A DNA stretch of 10,047 nucleotides, taken from Proteiniphilum sp. GTDB lineage: Bacteria; Bacteroidota; Bacteroidia; Bacteroidales; Dysgonomonadaceae. The stretch spans positions 1 to 10,047 of the forward strand of contig JAENWZ010000065.1 in assembly GCA_016649795.1 (NCBI GenBank), written 5' to 3'. Below the pieces are notes generated by a model, which was given only the letters and a program-made list of their open reading frames with translations, was not told the origin of the DNA and ran no database searches. Below, piece by piece: positions 1 through 6,955 of this stretch; positions within the stretch are counted from its first letter, which is position 1; every line of letters starts with the position of its first letter. The translations under genes and the position numbers were made by a program.

Positions 1-750
1 CTGGAGAATGCTGGGGATAAGGCTCTTCAACCGCACATCGGCCGTGATCACATCATACTCGGCCACCACTCCCTGATTGAACCTGTTACGGATATTCTCC
101 AGATTGATTGAATCGGTTTCATATGTTTTTTTAAACACCGCGTAGCTGTCTTGTGCGAGCAACAGACTGTAGAAGGACTTCTTCACCTGGTTCACCAGAT
201 CGATGCGCGAGGCACGGGCTTGTTCCATCGCCAGACGGATATCCACCTCGCTCATCTGAATATTCTTCCATAACGACGGCATCACGAGGGGAAGGCTCAC
301 GTTCAGTCCGGCGGACCAGACGTTGAAACGTCCCATCTGGATCCCTTCTCCCGATGTCTCGGGATCGGGCAGCATCACCTTGTTCAGCACCTGCAATATC
401 TGAAGCTCTTCTGGTGTATATTGGTCAGGATCAATATCTCCTCCTCCCAGGCCAAATCCTTCATCAAAATAGACCGTCTGCCTTTTGATGGCACGCTGAT
501 ACTGCCCGATGATATCGAGCTGTGGCATAAGTGCTCCGTAAGCAGATTTTTTGGCATACTCCTTCTTGGTGATCTCCATATCGGCAACCTTTACTGTGGG
601 GTTCTCACTCAAAGCGATCTCCAACGCGCTGTTCAAATCGAGATGCAAACTGTCGGTCTGCTGTGCCGATGCCGTGGATATGCCCGTGAAACCGAGCAAC
701 AGCATTACCAAAAGCATTAATTTATGCGGATTCATTGTTTCTATCTTCAT
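1..750 (-). CDS. TolC-family outer membrane efflux protein, C-terminal part outside the window
   Basis: The frame is open for 250 codons from ATG at 750 down to base 1, so the C-terminal part (about 200 residues in a usual TolC homologue) lies beyond the left edge. The N-terminus has a signal peptide: a basic start (MNPHK), a hydrophobic core (LMLLVMLLLGF) and an AxA-type end (STASAQ). The mature part starts with the family pattern 'LDLNSALEIALSENPTVKVADMEI', split here as LDLNSALEIAL and SENPTVKVADMEI, then 'KKSAYGALMPQLDI' and 'VKKSFYSLLLAQDSY', as in the helical hairpins of the TolC trimer. The role inferred from the family is the outer-membrane exit duct of a tripartite pump. ATG 750 is 1 nt after the tetR stop; an in-frame ATG at 735 also gives a good signal peptide and is the main alternative. 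An adaptor and an RND or ABC pump probably follow off-window. Confidence 0.9.
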   Translation of the reverse strand, partial: MKIETMNPHKLMLLVMLLLGFTGISTASAQQTDSLHLDLNSALEIALSENPTVKVADMEITKKEYAKKSAYGALMPQLDIIGQYQRAIKRQTVYFDEGFGLGGGDIDPDQYTPEELQILQVLNKVMLPDPETSGEGIQMGRFNVWSAGLNVSLPLVMPSLWKNIQMSEVDIRLAMEQARASRIDLVNQVKKSFYSLLLAQDSYAVFKKTYETDSINLENIRNRFNQGVVAEYDVITADVRLKSLIPSILQ

Positions 751-751
751 A

Positions 752-1366
752 TTATTTATTGTTTCTTTTCTGCTTGTCTAAATATCTGTCAATTATTTTG
801 ATCCCTTTTTCAGTTGAAATACCACGCACGAAATTGATCATCATCGTATAAAACAATTCGGGAAAAGAGAAGGGAGGTTTCTCGAGATATGATGCACGAA
901 CATAGGTGTAGGTGCTCTCCTCAACCAGGAAAGCGGCTACGTCCACATTCAAATCTTTTCGGATAAATCCCTGTTCAATACCATTTTGTAGAAATCGCCG
1001 TAAATGCGCATTGTTTTTATCAAATTCTTCCTGCATCATTTTGCCCGCCCGGGGATAATACTTGTGAATATCCTGGAAGAATTTCACATTACAAAGAGGT
1101 GTAGCTTGTTGTATTTCTATAATCTTGATGAAAATTTCAACCACATTGTATTCCTCACTTAAGAAACCCGAAAATTGCTTGTCCCGATCCTGCTTGAGTT
1201 GCATCAGTAACGACAACAAAATATCTTCTTTGTCTTTGAAGTTCTCGTAAATCGTCCTTTTCGAAATACCCAGAGATGAGGCCAGCTCATCCATCGATGT
1301 ATTTTTTATGCCGTACTGATAGAACAGATCTCCGGCTTTCTCTATGATTCTTTCTTTTACTTCCAT
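752..1366 (-). CDS. TetR/AcrR-family transcriptional repressor of an efflux operon
   Basis: The protein has 204 residues, a normal TetR length. Residues 1-47 form the TetR DNA-binding domain: 'RIIEKAGDLFYQYGIKNTSM' leads into a helix-turn-helix at about 25-44 (MDELASSLGISKRTIYENF) and then the usual 'KDKEDIL'. The rest is a helical ligand-binding and dimerisation domain with no specific signature I can name, so the inducer is unknown. ATG 1366 has a Shine-Dalgarno match (AAAGG on the minus strand, 1379-1375) at 8 nt. The gene ends 1 nt before the tolC-like gene, so the two are probably co-transcribed and translationally coupled. The predicted promoter lies inside a long inverted repeat at 1403-1437, consistent with autorepression of the whole efflux operon. 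The family assignment is sure; the repressor role and target are inferred from family and position. Confidence 0.93.
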   Translation of the reverse strand: MEVKERIIEKAGDLFYQYGIKNTSMDELASSLGISKRTIYENFKDKEDILLSLLMQLKQDRDKQFSGFLSEEYNVVEIFIKIIEIQQATPLCNVKFFQDIHKYYPRAGKMMQEEFDKNNAHLRRFLQNGIEQGFIRKDLNVDVAAFLVEESTYTYVRASYLEKPPFSFPELFYTMMINFVRGISTEKGIKIIDRYLDKQKRNNK

Positions 1367-1388
1367 GAAAATAACCTTTAAAAACGCA

Positions 1389-1420
1389 CAAAGGTAATCC
1401 AGAAAACTTGAAAACTCAAA
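1389..1420 (-). promoter_or_regulatory. Bacteroidetes-type promoter of the tetR-tolC operon
   Basis: On the minus strand, TTTG (1420-1417) is followed by a 20-bp spacer and TACCTTTG (1396-1389). This matches the Bacteroidetes -33 TTTG / -7 TAnnTTTG promoter exactly in both boxes and in spacing. Transcription would start near 1382-1386, giving a 5' leader of only about 20 nt that carries the AAAGG ribosome binding site of tetR. Confidence 0.7.
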
Positions 1421-1437
1421 TCAGTTTTCTAAGTTTT
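1403..1437. repeat. Long inverted repeat over the tetR promoter, probable TetR operator
   Basis: The left arm AAAACTTGAAAACT (1403-1416) and the right arm AGTTTTCTAAGTTTT (1423-1437) are complementary over 14 pairs with a single unpaired T at 1430; the six-base centre is caaatc. The centre contains the -33 box of the tetR promoter, so a bound dimer (or two dimers) would block RNA polymerase. Each arm also repeats the half-motif AAAACT. A terminator for the upstream LytTR gene is less likely because the stem is almost all A/T and no T-tract follows in that direction. Confidence 0.6.
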
Positions 1438-1468
1438 AACAAAGTTTACACAAACAGGGTTTCATGTT

Positions 1469-2311
1469 TCACAGATTGAGAATTGTCCGCAGTTCCTTGT
1501 AACCCGAAACGCTTGCTCTGATTTGATCTCCGTTCTTAAGTGTAAGCATCTGGTTCTGTTTTTCATACAGCTCAATGCGAAGTATTTTCTCCACGTTGAC
1601 GATATAGGAACGATGGACTCTTACAAATTTTGAACGGGGCAAACTGGCTTCGAAATACTTCATCGTCTCCTCCTTCAGATACCTGGCCTGTCCGGTTACA
1701 ATTTGAACATAATCACCGTCGGATTGAATGTAGACAATATCGGGAACTAGGATCACATGAATCTTTTGTCCTGTTTTCACAGCCACCCGTTCAAGGGTCT
1801 CCTCCCCGTTTCCGTTTTCATTTCCATGAACCTGTAGCATGTCGGGTTGTTCGTTTTCGACTTCGTGATCATCCGTTTCCGCTTCTCCCTCTTTACGCAA
1901 CATCTGAAAGTGGATAATCAGCAGATGGATCAGATAGATAAACAAACCAATCAAAGCGGTCAAAGGAATCATTATGCGTATCTCCTCGCCGTGTTCTCGC
2001 CCGAATATGAGGAGAGAGAGAAGGTAACTCAATCCTGTCCAGAGAGCGACGTACAAGAACCCCAACGTGAAGTAATTCACCAAGCGCTGATATTTATCAA
2101 GCTTTACATAATTGGAAGATCTGATCGCAATGACCAGAAGCATACCGGCTCCTACAAAAACCAGTGAGTCGGCAGCACTCTTCAGCAACAACAACCCAAA
2201 CGGGAAAGAGAGAACCGGACGAAAGGCCATGGCCTGCAATAGTGCATAGGTAATGCATAGAAGCACCACAGGCAGCATCCTTACAGGTATGTAAAAGAGT
2301 GTGAGTTTCAT
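1469..2311 (-). CDS. Membrane-anchored LytTR-family transcriptional regulator
   Basis: From ATG 2311 the protein has 280 residues. The N-terminal half has four predicted membrane helices at about 10-28, 36-62, 78-103 and 112-137. An acidic, Glu/Asn-rich linker follows (about 140-172), then a C-terminal LytTR DNA-binding domain (about 175-280) with the family hallmarks 'IVYIQSDGDYVQI', 'LPRSKFVRVHRSYIVN' and 'LKNGDQIRASVSGYKEL'. There is no receiver domain, so the regulator probably senses a membrane signal or a partner protein rather than phosphorylation. It sits 40 nt after the LiaF-like gene and is probably co-transcribed with it. A longer reading frame from TTG 2374 overlaps the upstream gene by 23 nt; ATG 2311 is preferred because it has a purine-rich AAGAA ahead of it and gives a start directly before the first membrane helix. 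The target genes are unknown. Confidence 0.9.
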   Translation of the reverse strand: MKLTLFYIPVRMLPVVLLCITYALLQAMAFRPVLSFPFGLLLLKSAADSLVFVGAGMLLVIAIRSSNYVKLDKYQRLVNYFTLGFLYVALWTGLSYLLSLLIFGREHGEEIRIMIPLTALIGLFIYLIHLLIIHFQMLRKEGEAETDDHEVENEQPDMLQVHGNENGNGEETLERVAVKTGQKIHVILVPDIVYIQSDGDYVQIVTGQARYLKEETMKYFEASLPRSKFVRVHRSYIVNVEKILRIELYEKQNQMLTLKNGDQIRASVSGYKELRTILNL

Positions 2312-2351
2312 CCGTTCTTCTTTTAACAGGGTCTTATCAGTGATTGCGACG

Positions 2352-3104
2352 CTAGCGTATTTCGCATCCGCCAAACATCAGATCGCCGCGCAGAATCAGC
2401 TTTCGCGTATGATCGGGCTGTGAGATAAGCCTTTTATCCTCTGCTCCGCCCAGAATGGTCTGGAATCTTGTTTCCACCACCCAGTCGCCCGGAATATAGA
2501 GCTCCACACCACCAAAGATGGCTTCAATATCGAGGCAGGTCTCTCCTTCCGACAGGGAGGTTTTCCTCAAGTCAAGAACCACGCCGCCAAAGATGGCACT
2601 GATGGATCCTCCGTTGAAAACAGGATCGAGAAAAATACTCTCCGAACCGCCAAAGACAACTCTTTTATCTACTGTTCCGTTGACTCCTTCAACAGAATCA
2701 GACCGGAAATGATGCTGCCTGTCACACTTCATGTTCCTGCCGAGAATGATTCTGAAAATAAAACAGAGGCCCAACAGAATAAGTAATACCGGCCAGTAGG
2801 TATACGCAAAATCACCGTTAATGCCGTAGAAGCTGCCCGGAAATGCAGCCGCAATACGTGGGATCAGAAAGAAGAGACCAAGAATCAGCCAGAAAACAGA
2901 CATCAGAAGATTATTTTTCGATAATCCAATCAATCCAAACACAATAAAAATCATGGGCCAGGAGAAAAGAACAGGTTTCCACACAGGATTAATCCATCCG
3001 AAATTGAAAGAGAGAAAGAGTACTCCCGCAATCACAAGCAATAATCCGAATATAATCCCTTTCGATTTTGGTGATGGTGATGAATGACATGAATTTGTTT
3101 TCAT
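2352..3104 (-). CDS. LiaF-like membrane protein with FGG repeats (cell-wall-active antibiotic response type)
   Basis: The protein has 250 residues. A short polar N-terminus is followed by four hydrophobic segments (about 16-36, 44-61, 66-83 and 103-122), as in DUF5668/LiaI-LiaF N-terminal regions. The C-terminal part (about 135-250) has the LiaF-type repetitive beta structure: 'FGG' recurs at 151-153, 172-174, 197-199 and 244-246, with a variant LGG at 218-220, spaced about 21-25 residues, and 'GGVELYIPGDWVVE' is the classic LiaF segment. In Firmicutes LiaF relatives restrain the LiaRS envelope-stress system; here the partner is probably the LytTR protein encoded just downstream. Whether it inhibits that regulator is inference from this pairing. 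The start ATG 3104 is supported by the promoter 25 bp upstream. Confidence 0.85.
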   Translation of the reverse strand: MKTNSCHSSPSPKSKGIIFGLLLVIAGVLFLSFNFGWINPVWKPVLFSWPMIFIVFGLIGLSKNNLLMSVFWLILGLFFLIPRIAAAFPGSFYGINGDFAYTYWPVLLILLGLCFIFRIILGRNMKCDRQHHFRSDSVEGVNGTVDKRVVFGGSESIFLDPVFNGGSISAIFGGVVLDLRKTSLSEGETCLDIEAIFGGVELYIPGDWVVETRFQTILGGAEDKRLISQPDHTRKLILRGDLMFGGCEIR

Positions 3105-3137
3105 AATTTGTACATTTTACAATTTGTACAAATGTAC
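3105..3137. repeat. Direct repeat and palindrome in the LiaF-like/LytTR promoter, candidate operator
   Basis: AATTTGTACA occurs at 3105-3114 and again at 3121-3130, 16 bp apart. The second copy is part of the perfect 12-bp palindrome ATTTGTACAAAT (3122-3133), and a third GTAC follows at 3134-3137. The block lies between the -7 box and the start codon of the LiaF-like gene and partly overlaps the -7 box, which suits a repressor or autoregulator site. The binding protein is not known. Confidence 0.5.
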
Positions 3138-3160
3138 GCATCAGAAGAGCCGGAAAACAA
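3129..3160 (-). promoter_or_regulatory. Bacteroidetes-type promoter of the LiaF-like/LytTR operon
   Basis: On the minus strand a TTG (3160-3158) lies 21 bp before TACATTTG (3136-3129), a full match to the -7 consensus TAnnTTTG. The -33 box is only a three-base match. Transcription would begin about 20 nt before ATG 3104. Confidence 0.55.
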
Positions 3161-3230
3161 TGATTAATCGATGAACAGTTCTCTTTTACCCGACGAACAG
3201 ACTATTATTTCCTCTGAAACGAACGCATAT

Positions 3231-3262
3231 TTTTTCTCCAACCTGAAAAATAGTTATCTTTG
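3231..3262 (+). promoter_or_regulatory. Probable promoter of the lipoprotein-DUF2461 operon
   Basis: TATCTTTG at 3255-3262 matches the -7 consensus TAnnTTTG. The -33 region is a weak T-run (3231-3235) at a 19-bp spacing. It points right from the 192-bp divergent intergenic region, and the start codon is 34 nt downstream. Confidence 0.5.
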
Positions 3263-3296
3263 AAGTGTAAAAGTATTAAAAAAAGATAAGAGCCGT

Positions 3297-3860
3297 ATGA
3301 ACAGAAACAGATTATTTTTAAATTTATTTGTTGTATCAGTTACCCTTCTCCTGTTCGCGAACTGCACGGGGAGCAATAACACCAAACCGGTGAGCGTGGA
3401 TCACCTGCTGACAAATGCAGCGTCACTGATCGATGAGACAGTCATTGTAGATGGTCTCTGTACGCATGTATGCGCCAAAAGTGGTATGAAACTTTTTCTG
3501 CAGGGCAGCGACGCAGCACAAACACTGCGTGCTGAATCTGATGCCACCCTTGGTAAATTCGATCCGGAGAACATCGGCAAACAAGTGAGAGTCAGGGGCA
3601 AGCTGGTGGAAGAGAGAATAGACGAAGCATACCTGCAGGAGCTGGAAAAAGAGATAAGCGCCAGCACACTGGTCTCTCACGGTGAAGGTGGTGAAGGATG
3701 TGAAACAGAACAGGCAGCAGAAGGAGTAGCCACAGGCAGTTCGGAAATGGAAAGAGTCAACCAGTTCCGTCAGCAGATTGCCGAAAGGAAAGCAAAAGAG
3801 GGCAAAGAGTACCTTTCACAATATCATATAGCCGCAGAATCCTGTCAGATTATAGATTGA
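3297..3860 (+). CDS. Putative lipoprotein with an OB-fold-like domain
   Basis: The protein has 187 residues. The N-terminus is a lipoprotein-type signal (MNRNR, hydrophobic 6-20, then LLLFANC with Cys23 as the likely lipidated residue; Asn at -1 is unusual but the region fits the loose Bacteroidetes pattern). Residues about 32-125 look like an OB fold of the kind seen in small periplasmic proteins: 'DETVIVDGLCTHVCAKSGMK', then a strand 'LFLQG' and 'GKQVRVRGKLVEERID'. The Cys55-x3-Cys59 pair followed by Lys-Ser-Gly resembles DUF4920-like proteins, in which it may bind metal or be redox active. A further Cys135 lies in a Gly/Glu/Ala-rich linker and Cys183 near the end. Its stop is directly followed by the ATG of the DUF2461 gene. 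The exact function is unknown to me. Confidence 0.7.
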   Translation: MNRNRLFLNLFVVSVTLLLFANCTGSNNTKPVSVDHLLTNAASLIDETVIVDGLCTHVCAKSGMKLFLQGSDAAQTLRAESDATLGKFDPENIGKQVRVRGKLVEERIDEAYLQELEKEISASTLVSHGEGGEGCETEQAAEGVATGSSEMERVNQFRQQIAERKAKEGKEYLSQYHIAAESCQIID

Positions 3861-4550
3861 ATGGAACAACCCAGACCTTTTACCGGCTTTACTCCCGGGA
3901 CCATTACGTTCCTGCAGGAGTTAAAAGAGAACAACTACCGCGAATGGTTCAACGAACGGAAGCATATCTACCAGGAGACCTTGCTGGAGCCGCTCCAATC
4001 GCTGGCAGCGATGCTTTCACCGGTCATGTACAACATCGACCCGCTGTTTGAACTGCGCCCTGCAAAAATGATCTCACGCATATACCGTGATATCCGCTTT
4101 TCGCCCAACAAAGACCCATACAAATCATCCATGTGGCTCAATTTCCAGCAGGCAACAACGCATTGGGAGAACTACCCGGGCTTTTTCGCCGAGCTGGGCA
4201 GTGAACATTTCATCTATGGAATGGGGTTGTATATGCCGAAACGAAAGATCATGGATTATTTTCGTGAAGAGATTGGCTACAGTCAGGAATCGTTTCGTGA
4301 GATGGCGCAGAAAGCGCTGGATGCCGGTTTTGTGGTAGCCGGCGAGGAGTATAAACGTCCCCTGTCCAACGATCTGCCTCCATTTTTCCAACCCTGGATG
4401 CAGCGGAAAAGCGCTTACGTGATCAGGAAAATACCGGTTACAGATGAAAGAATCTTCAGTGAAGCCATTGCACTGCAACTGATGGAGGACTTCACACAAA
4501 TCACAGATCTGTATCGCTTTATGATGGAGATAGTGAAGGAAGCACAATAA
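3861..4550 (+). CDS. DUF2461 (TIGR02453) family protein
   Basis: The protein has 229 residues, the usual size of this family. Signatures are 'FLQELKENNYREWFNERK' at 17-34 and the strongly conserved 'RIYRDIRFSPNKDPYK' at 73-88, followed by 'GMGLYMP' near 120 and 'LSNDLPPFF' in the second half. The family is widespread in Bacteroidetes and has no established biochemical role; no signal peptide or membrane segment is visible, so it should be cytoplasmic. Its ATG touches the TGA of the lipoprotein gene with no spacer, so the two are translationally coupled and probably work in the same process, although one product is predicted to be lipidated and the other cytoplasmic. Confidence 0.9.
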   Translation: MEQPRPFTGFTPGTITFLQELKENNYREWFNERKHIYQETLLEPLQSLAAMLSPVMYNIDPLFELRPAKMISRIYRDIRFSPNKDPYKSSMWLNFQQATTHWENYPGFFAELGSEHFIYGMGLYMPKRKIMDYFREEIGYSQESFREMAQKALDAGFVVAGEEYKRPLSNDLPPFFQPWMQRKSAYVIRKIPVTDERIFSEAIALQLMEDFTQITDLYRFMMEIVKEAQ

Positions 4551-4611
4551 AATTATAATCTGTCACTATTATTTTATAATTTTGCACATATTCTTATTTA
4601 AATTGCACAAT
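4542..4611 (+). repeat. Four GCACAAT-like heptamers at exact 21-bp spacing upstream of maeB
   Basis: GCACAAT (4542-4548), TCACTAT (4563-4569), GCACATA (4584-4590) and GCACAAT (4605-4611) start exactly 21 bp apart, two turns of the helix. TTATAAT also recurs in phase (4553-4559 and 4574-4580). The first copy overlaps the last codons of the DUF2461 gene. The array spans the predicted maeB promoter. One possible role is cooperative binding of a regulator on one face of the DNA; the AT-rich background means part of the similarity may be chance. Confidence 0.45.
4577..4584 (+). promoter_or_regulatory. Candidate -7 box of the maeB promoter
   Basis: TAATTTTG matches TAnnTTTG. No clear -33 TTTG is present at 19-21 bp upstream, so activation by a bound protein, or transcription from upstream, is possible. 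The predicted start is about 30 nt before ATG 4622. Confidence 0.4.
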
Positions 4612-4621
4612 TAAAATCATA

Positions 4622-6925
4622 ATGACAAAAAACAAACTACGTGACGAGGCGCTTGCCTACCATTCGCAGGGACGCCCCGGTAAAATTGAAGTTGTACCTA
4701 CAAAACCCTATAGCTCCCAGCGCGATCTCTCTCTCGCCTACTCTCCCGGGGTGGCGGAACCCTGTCTTGAAATAGAAAAAAACGCACAGGCTGCCTACGA
4801 TTATACCTCCAAGGGCAATCTTGTGGCGGTCATCTCCAACGGCACCGCCGTATTGGGTCTGGGCGATATCGGCGCATTGGCGGGCAAGCCGGTGATGGAA
4901 GGCAAAGGACTGCTCTTTAAAATATTTGCCGGTATCGATGTGTTCGATATTGAGGTGGACGAAAAAGATCCTGAGAGATTCATACAGGTGGTGAAAGCCA
5001 TCGCACCCACCTTCGGGGGCATTAACTTGGAGGATATCAAGGCACCGCAATGCTTCGAGATAGAAGAGCGCCTGAAAAAAGAGCTCGATATCCCCATCAT
5101 GCATGACGACCAGCATGGAACAGCTATCATCTCGGCCTGTGGCCTGCTCAATGCGCTGGAGCTGAACGGCAAGAAGATTGATGAGATACACATTGTGGTG
5201 AATGGTGCAGGTGCTGCCGCCAACTCATGCACCAAGCTCTATATCACTCTCGGTGCAAAGCCGGAGAATATCGTGATGGTCGACTCAAAAGGGGTGATCA
5301 ACACCTCACGGACTGACCTGAACGACCGCAAGAAACCGTTCGCCACAACCAGAGAGATCACGACCCTGGAGGAAGCACTGAAAGGTGCCGACATGTTCCT
5401 GGGGCTCTCCGTGGCCGATGTGCTGACGGTGGAGATGCTGCTGTCGATGAACAGCGACCCTATCGTGTTCGCCCTGGCGAACCCCAATCCCGAGATAGCT
5501 TATGAGCTGGCCATCGCCTCGAGAGAGGATATCATCTTCGCCACCGGTCGCTCCGACTATCCCAATCAGATCAACAACGTGCTTGGGTTCCCCTATATCT
5601 TTCGCGGTGCGCTCGATGTACAGGCAACCAGCATCAATGAGGAGATGAAGAAAGCCACCGTCTATGCCCTGGCGGAACTGACAAAGAAGGCGGTACCCGA
5701 TGTGGTGAACGATGCCTACAGCGTGAAGAAACTGAGTTTCGGCAGGGAATACATCATCCCCAAGCCGCTCGATCCGCGCCTGCTGACATCCGTGGCCCCG
5801 GCAGTGGCCAGAGCAGCCATAGAATCGGGTGTGGCACGCAGGCCTATCACTAACTGGGAGGAGTATGATCACAAGTTGCGTGATCTGATGGGGCTCGATA
5901 ACAAGATGATACGCCGTCTATATGAGATGGCTCGTCAGAACCCCAAGAGGGTGGTCTTCTCCGAGTCGAACCACCTGAACATGCTCAAGGCAGCCGAAAC
6001 GGCTTATGCAGAAGGGATCTGTCATCCTGTACTGCTGGGTAATGAGGAGAAAATAGCTAATGTGGCAGCTGAGAACCATATAAGCCTGGAAGGAATTGAG
6101 ATAGTGAACCTGCGTCACGACCGGGAGGAAGAGCGGCGGCAGCGTTACGCGAATATACTGACCGCGAAACGGAACCGCCAGGGGATGACCCTGGATGAAG
6201 CCTCAGAGAAGATGTTCGAAAGGAACTATTTCGGGATGATGATGGTGGAGACCGGAGAGGCCGATGCCATGATCACCGGCGTATTCAGCAAGTATGCGGA
6301 CACCATAGATATTGCCAGAGAGGTGATCGGTATTCGTGACGGATTAAATCATATCGGGGCAATGCATATTGTGAACACCAAGAAAGGTGAACTGTTCCTT
6401 GCCGACACACTCTTTAACCGCCATCCCACTACTGAGGCATTGACAGATATTGCCAGGCTGGCCAACGCGACCGTAAAGTTCTTCGCGCACGACCCGGTAA
6501 TCGCCATGCTCTCCTACTCCAACTTCGGGGCCGACACAGAGGGAAGCCCCGCCAGCGTGCACATGGTGGTGGACACCCTGCACGAACGCTACCCCGACAT
6601 GGTGGTGGATGGTGAGATGCAACTCAATTATGCATTGAACAAAAAACTGCGCGACAAGAAATACCCCTTCACCAGACTGCGGGAAAAAGAGGTGAACACC
6701 CTGGTGTTTCCCAACCTCAGCTCAGCAAACTCAGCCTATAAGCTGCTGAAGGAGACAGGACTGAATGATATCATAGGCCCCATACAGATGGGGCTGAACA
6801 AACCGGTCCACATCCTTGATGTGGAGACAACAGTGCGCGATATTGTCAATATGGTTGCCGTTGCGGTGATTGATGCCATCGTGGAAGAGAACATCCGGTT
6901 GAACAACCTCACGAGAATAGTGTAA
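4622..6925 (+). CDS. maeB: NADP-type malic enzyme fused to a phosphotransacetylase-like domain
   Basis: The protein has 767 residues, the usual length of hybrid MaeB enzymes. It oxidatively decarboxylates malate to pyruvate and CO2 in the cytoplasm with reduction of NAD(P). The N-terminal malic domain (about 15-150) has the catalytic Tyr40 in SLAYSPGVAEP and the lysine region VMEGKGLLFK (91-100). Metal ligands are Glu137-Asp138 (NLEDI) and Asp162-Asp163 (HDDQHGTA). The dinucleotide fold starts with VVNGAGAAANSC (192-203), and ALANPNPE at 284-291 closes the active site. Residues about 428-765 form the PTA-like domain (KRVVFSESNHLN, DAMITGVFSKYADT, PNLSSANSAYKLL). In characterised MaeB proteins this part is regulatory, binding acetyl-CoA, rather than an active transferase. 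Cofactor preference cannot be read with certainty. The gene is followed by trpB2 after 30 nt. Confidence 0.97.
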   Translation: MTKNKLRDEALAYHSQGRPGKIEVVPTKPYSSQRDLSLAYSPGVAEPCLEIEKNAQAAYDYTSKGNLVAVISNGTAVLGLGDIGALAGKPVMEGKGLLFKIFAGIDVFDIEVDEKDPERFIQVVKAIAPTFGGINLEDIKAPQCFEIEERLKKELDIPIMHDDQHGTAIISACGLLNALELNGKKIDEIHIVVNGAGAAANSCTKLYITLGAKPENIVMVDSKGVINTSRTDLNDRKKPFATTREITTLEEALKGADMFLGLSVADVLTVEMLLSMNSDPIVFALANPNPEIAYELAIASREDIIFATGRSDYPNQINNVLGFPYIFRGALDVQATSINEEMKKATVYALAELTKKAVPDVVNDAYSVKKLSFGREYIIPKPLDPRLLTSVAPAVARAAIESGVARRPITNWEEYDHKLRDLMGLDNKMIRRLYEMARQNPKRVVFSESNHLNMLKAAETAYAEGICHPVLLGNEEKIANVAAENHISLEGIEIVNLRHDREEERRQRYANILTAKRNRQGMTLDEASEKMFERNYFGMMMVETGEADAMITGVFSKYADTIDIAREVIGIRDGLNHIGAMHIVNTKKGELFLADTLFNRHPTTEALTDIARLANATVKFFAHDPVIAMLSYSNFGADTEGSPASVHMVVDTLHERYPDMVVDGEMQLNYALNKKLRDKKYPFTRLREKEVNTLVFPNLSSANSAYKLLKETGLNDIIGPIQMGLNKPVHILDVETTVRDIVNMVAVAVIDAIVEENIRLNNLTRIV

Positions 6926-6955
6926 CAGTAAATCACATAACAATAATTAACAACG

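Noticed and set aside
421..720. Plus-strand open frame opposite the TolC-like gene
   Set aside because: The minus-strand frame encodes a clear TolC N-terminus with a signal peptide; the plus-strand product has no recognisable features.
1403..1437. Inverted repeat as the terminator of the LytTR gene
   Set aside because: The stem is almost entirely A/T with no T-tract after it in the minus-strand direction, and its centre coincides with a promoter box.
2312..2374. Longer LytTR protein starting at TTG 2374
   Set aside because: It would overlap the LiaF-like gene by 23 nt, uses a rare start codon, and adds a polar stretch before the membrane domain; ATG 2311 fits better.
4125..4547. 140-codon minus-strand frame opposite DUF2461
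   Set aside because: It is the antisense shadow of a gene with conserved family motifs, with no promoter or protein signature of its own.
5306..5872. 188-codon minus-strand frame inside maeB
   Set aside because: It lies within the conserved malic enzyme domain, and its Cys/His-rich translation is typical of an antisense frame.
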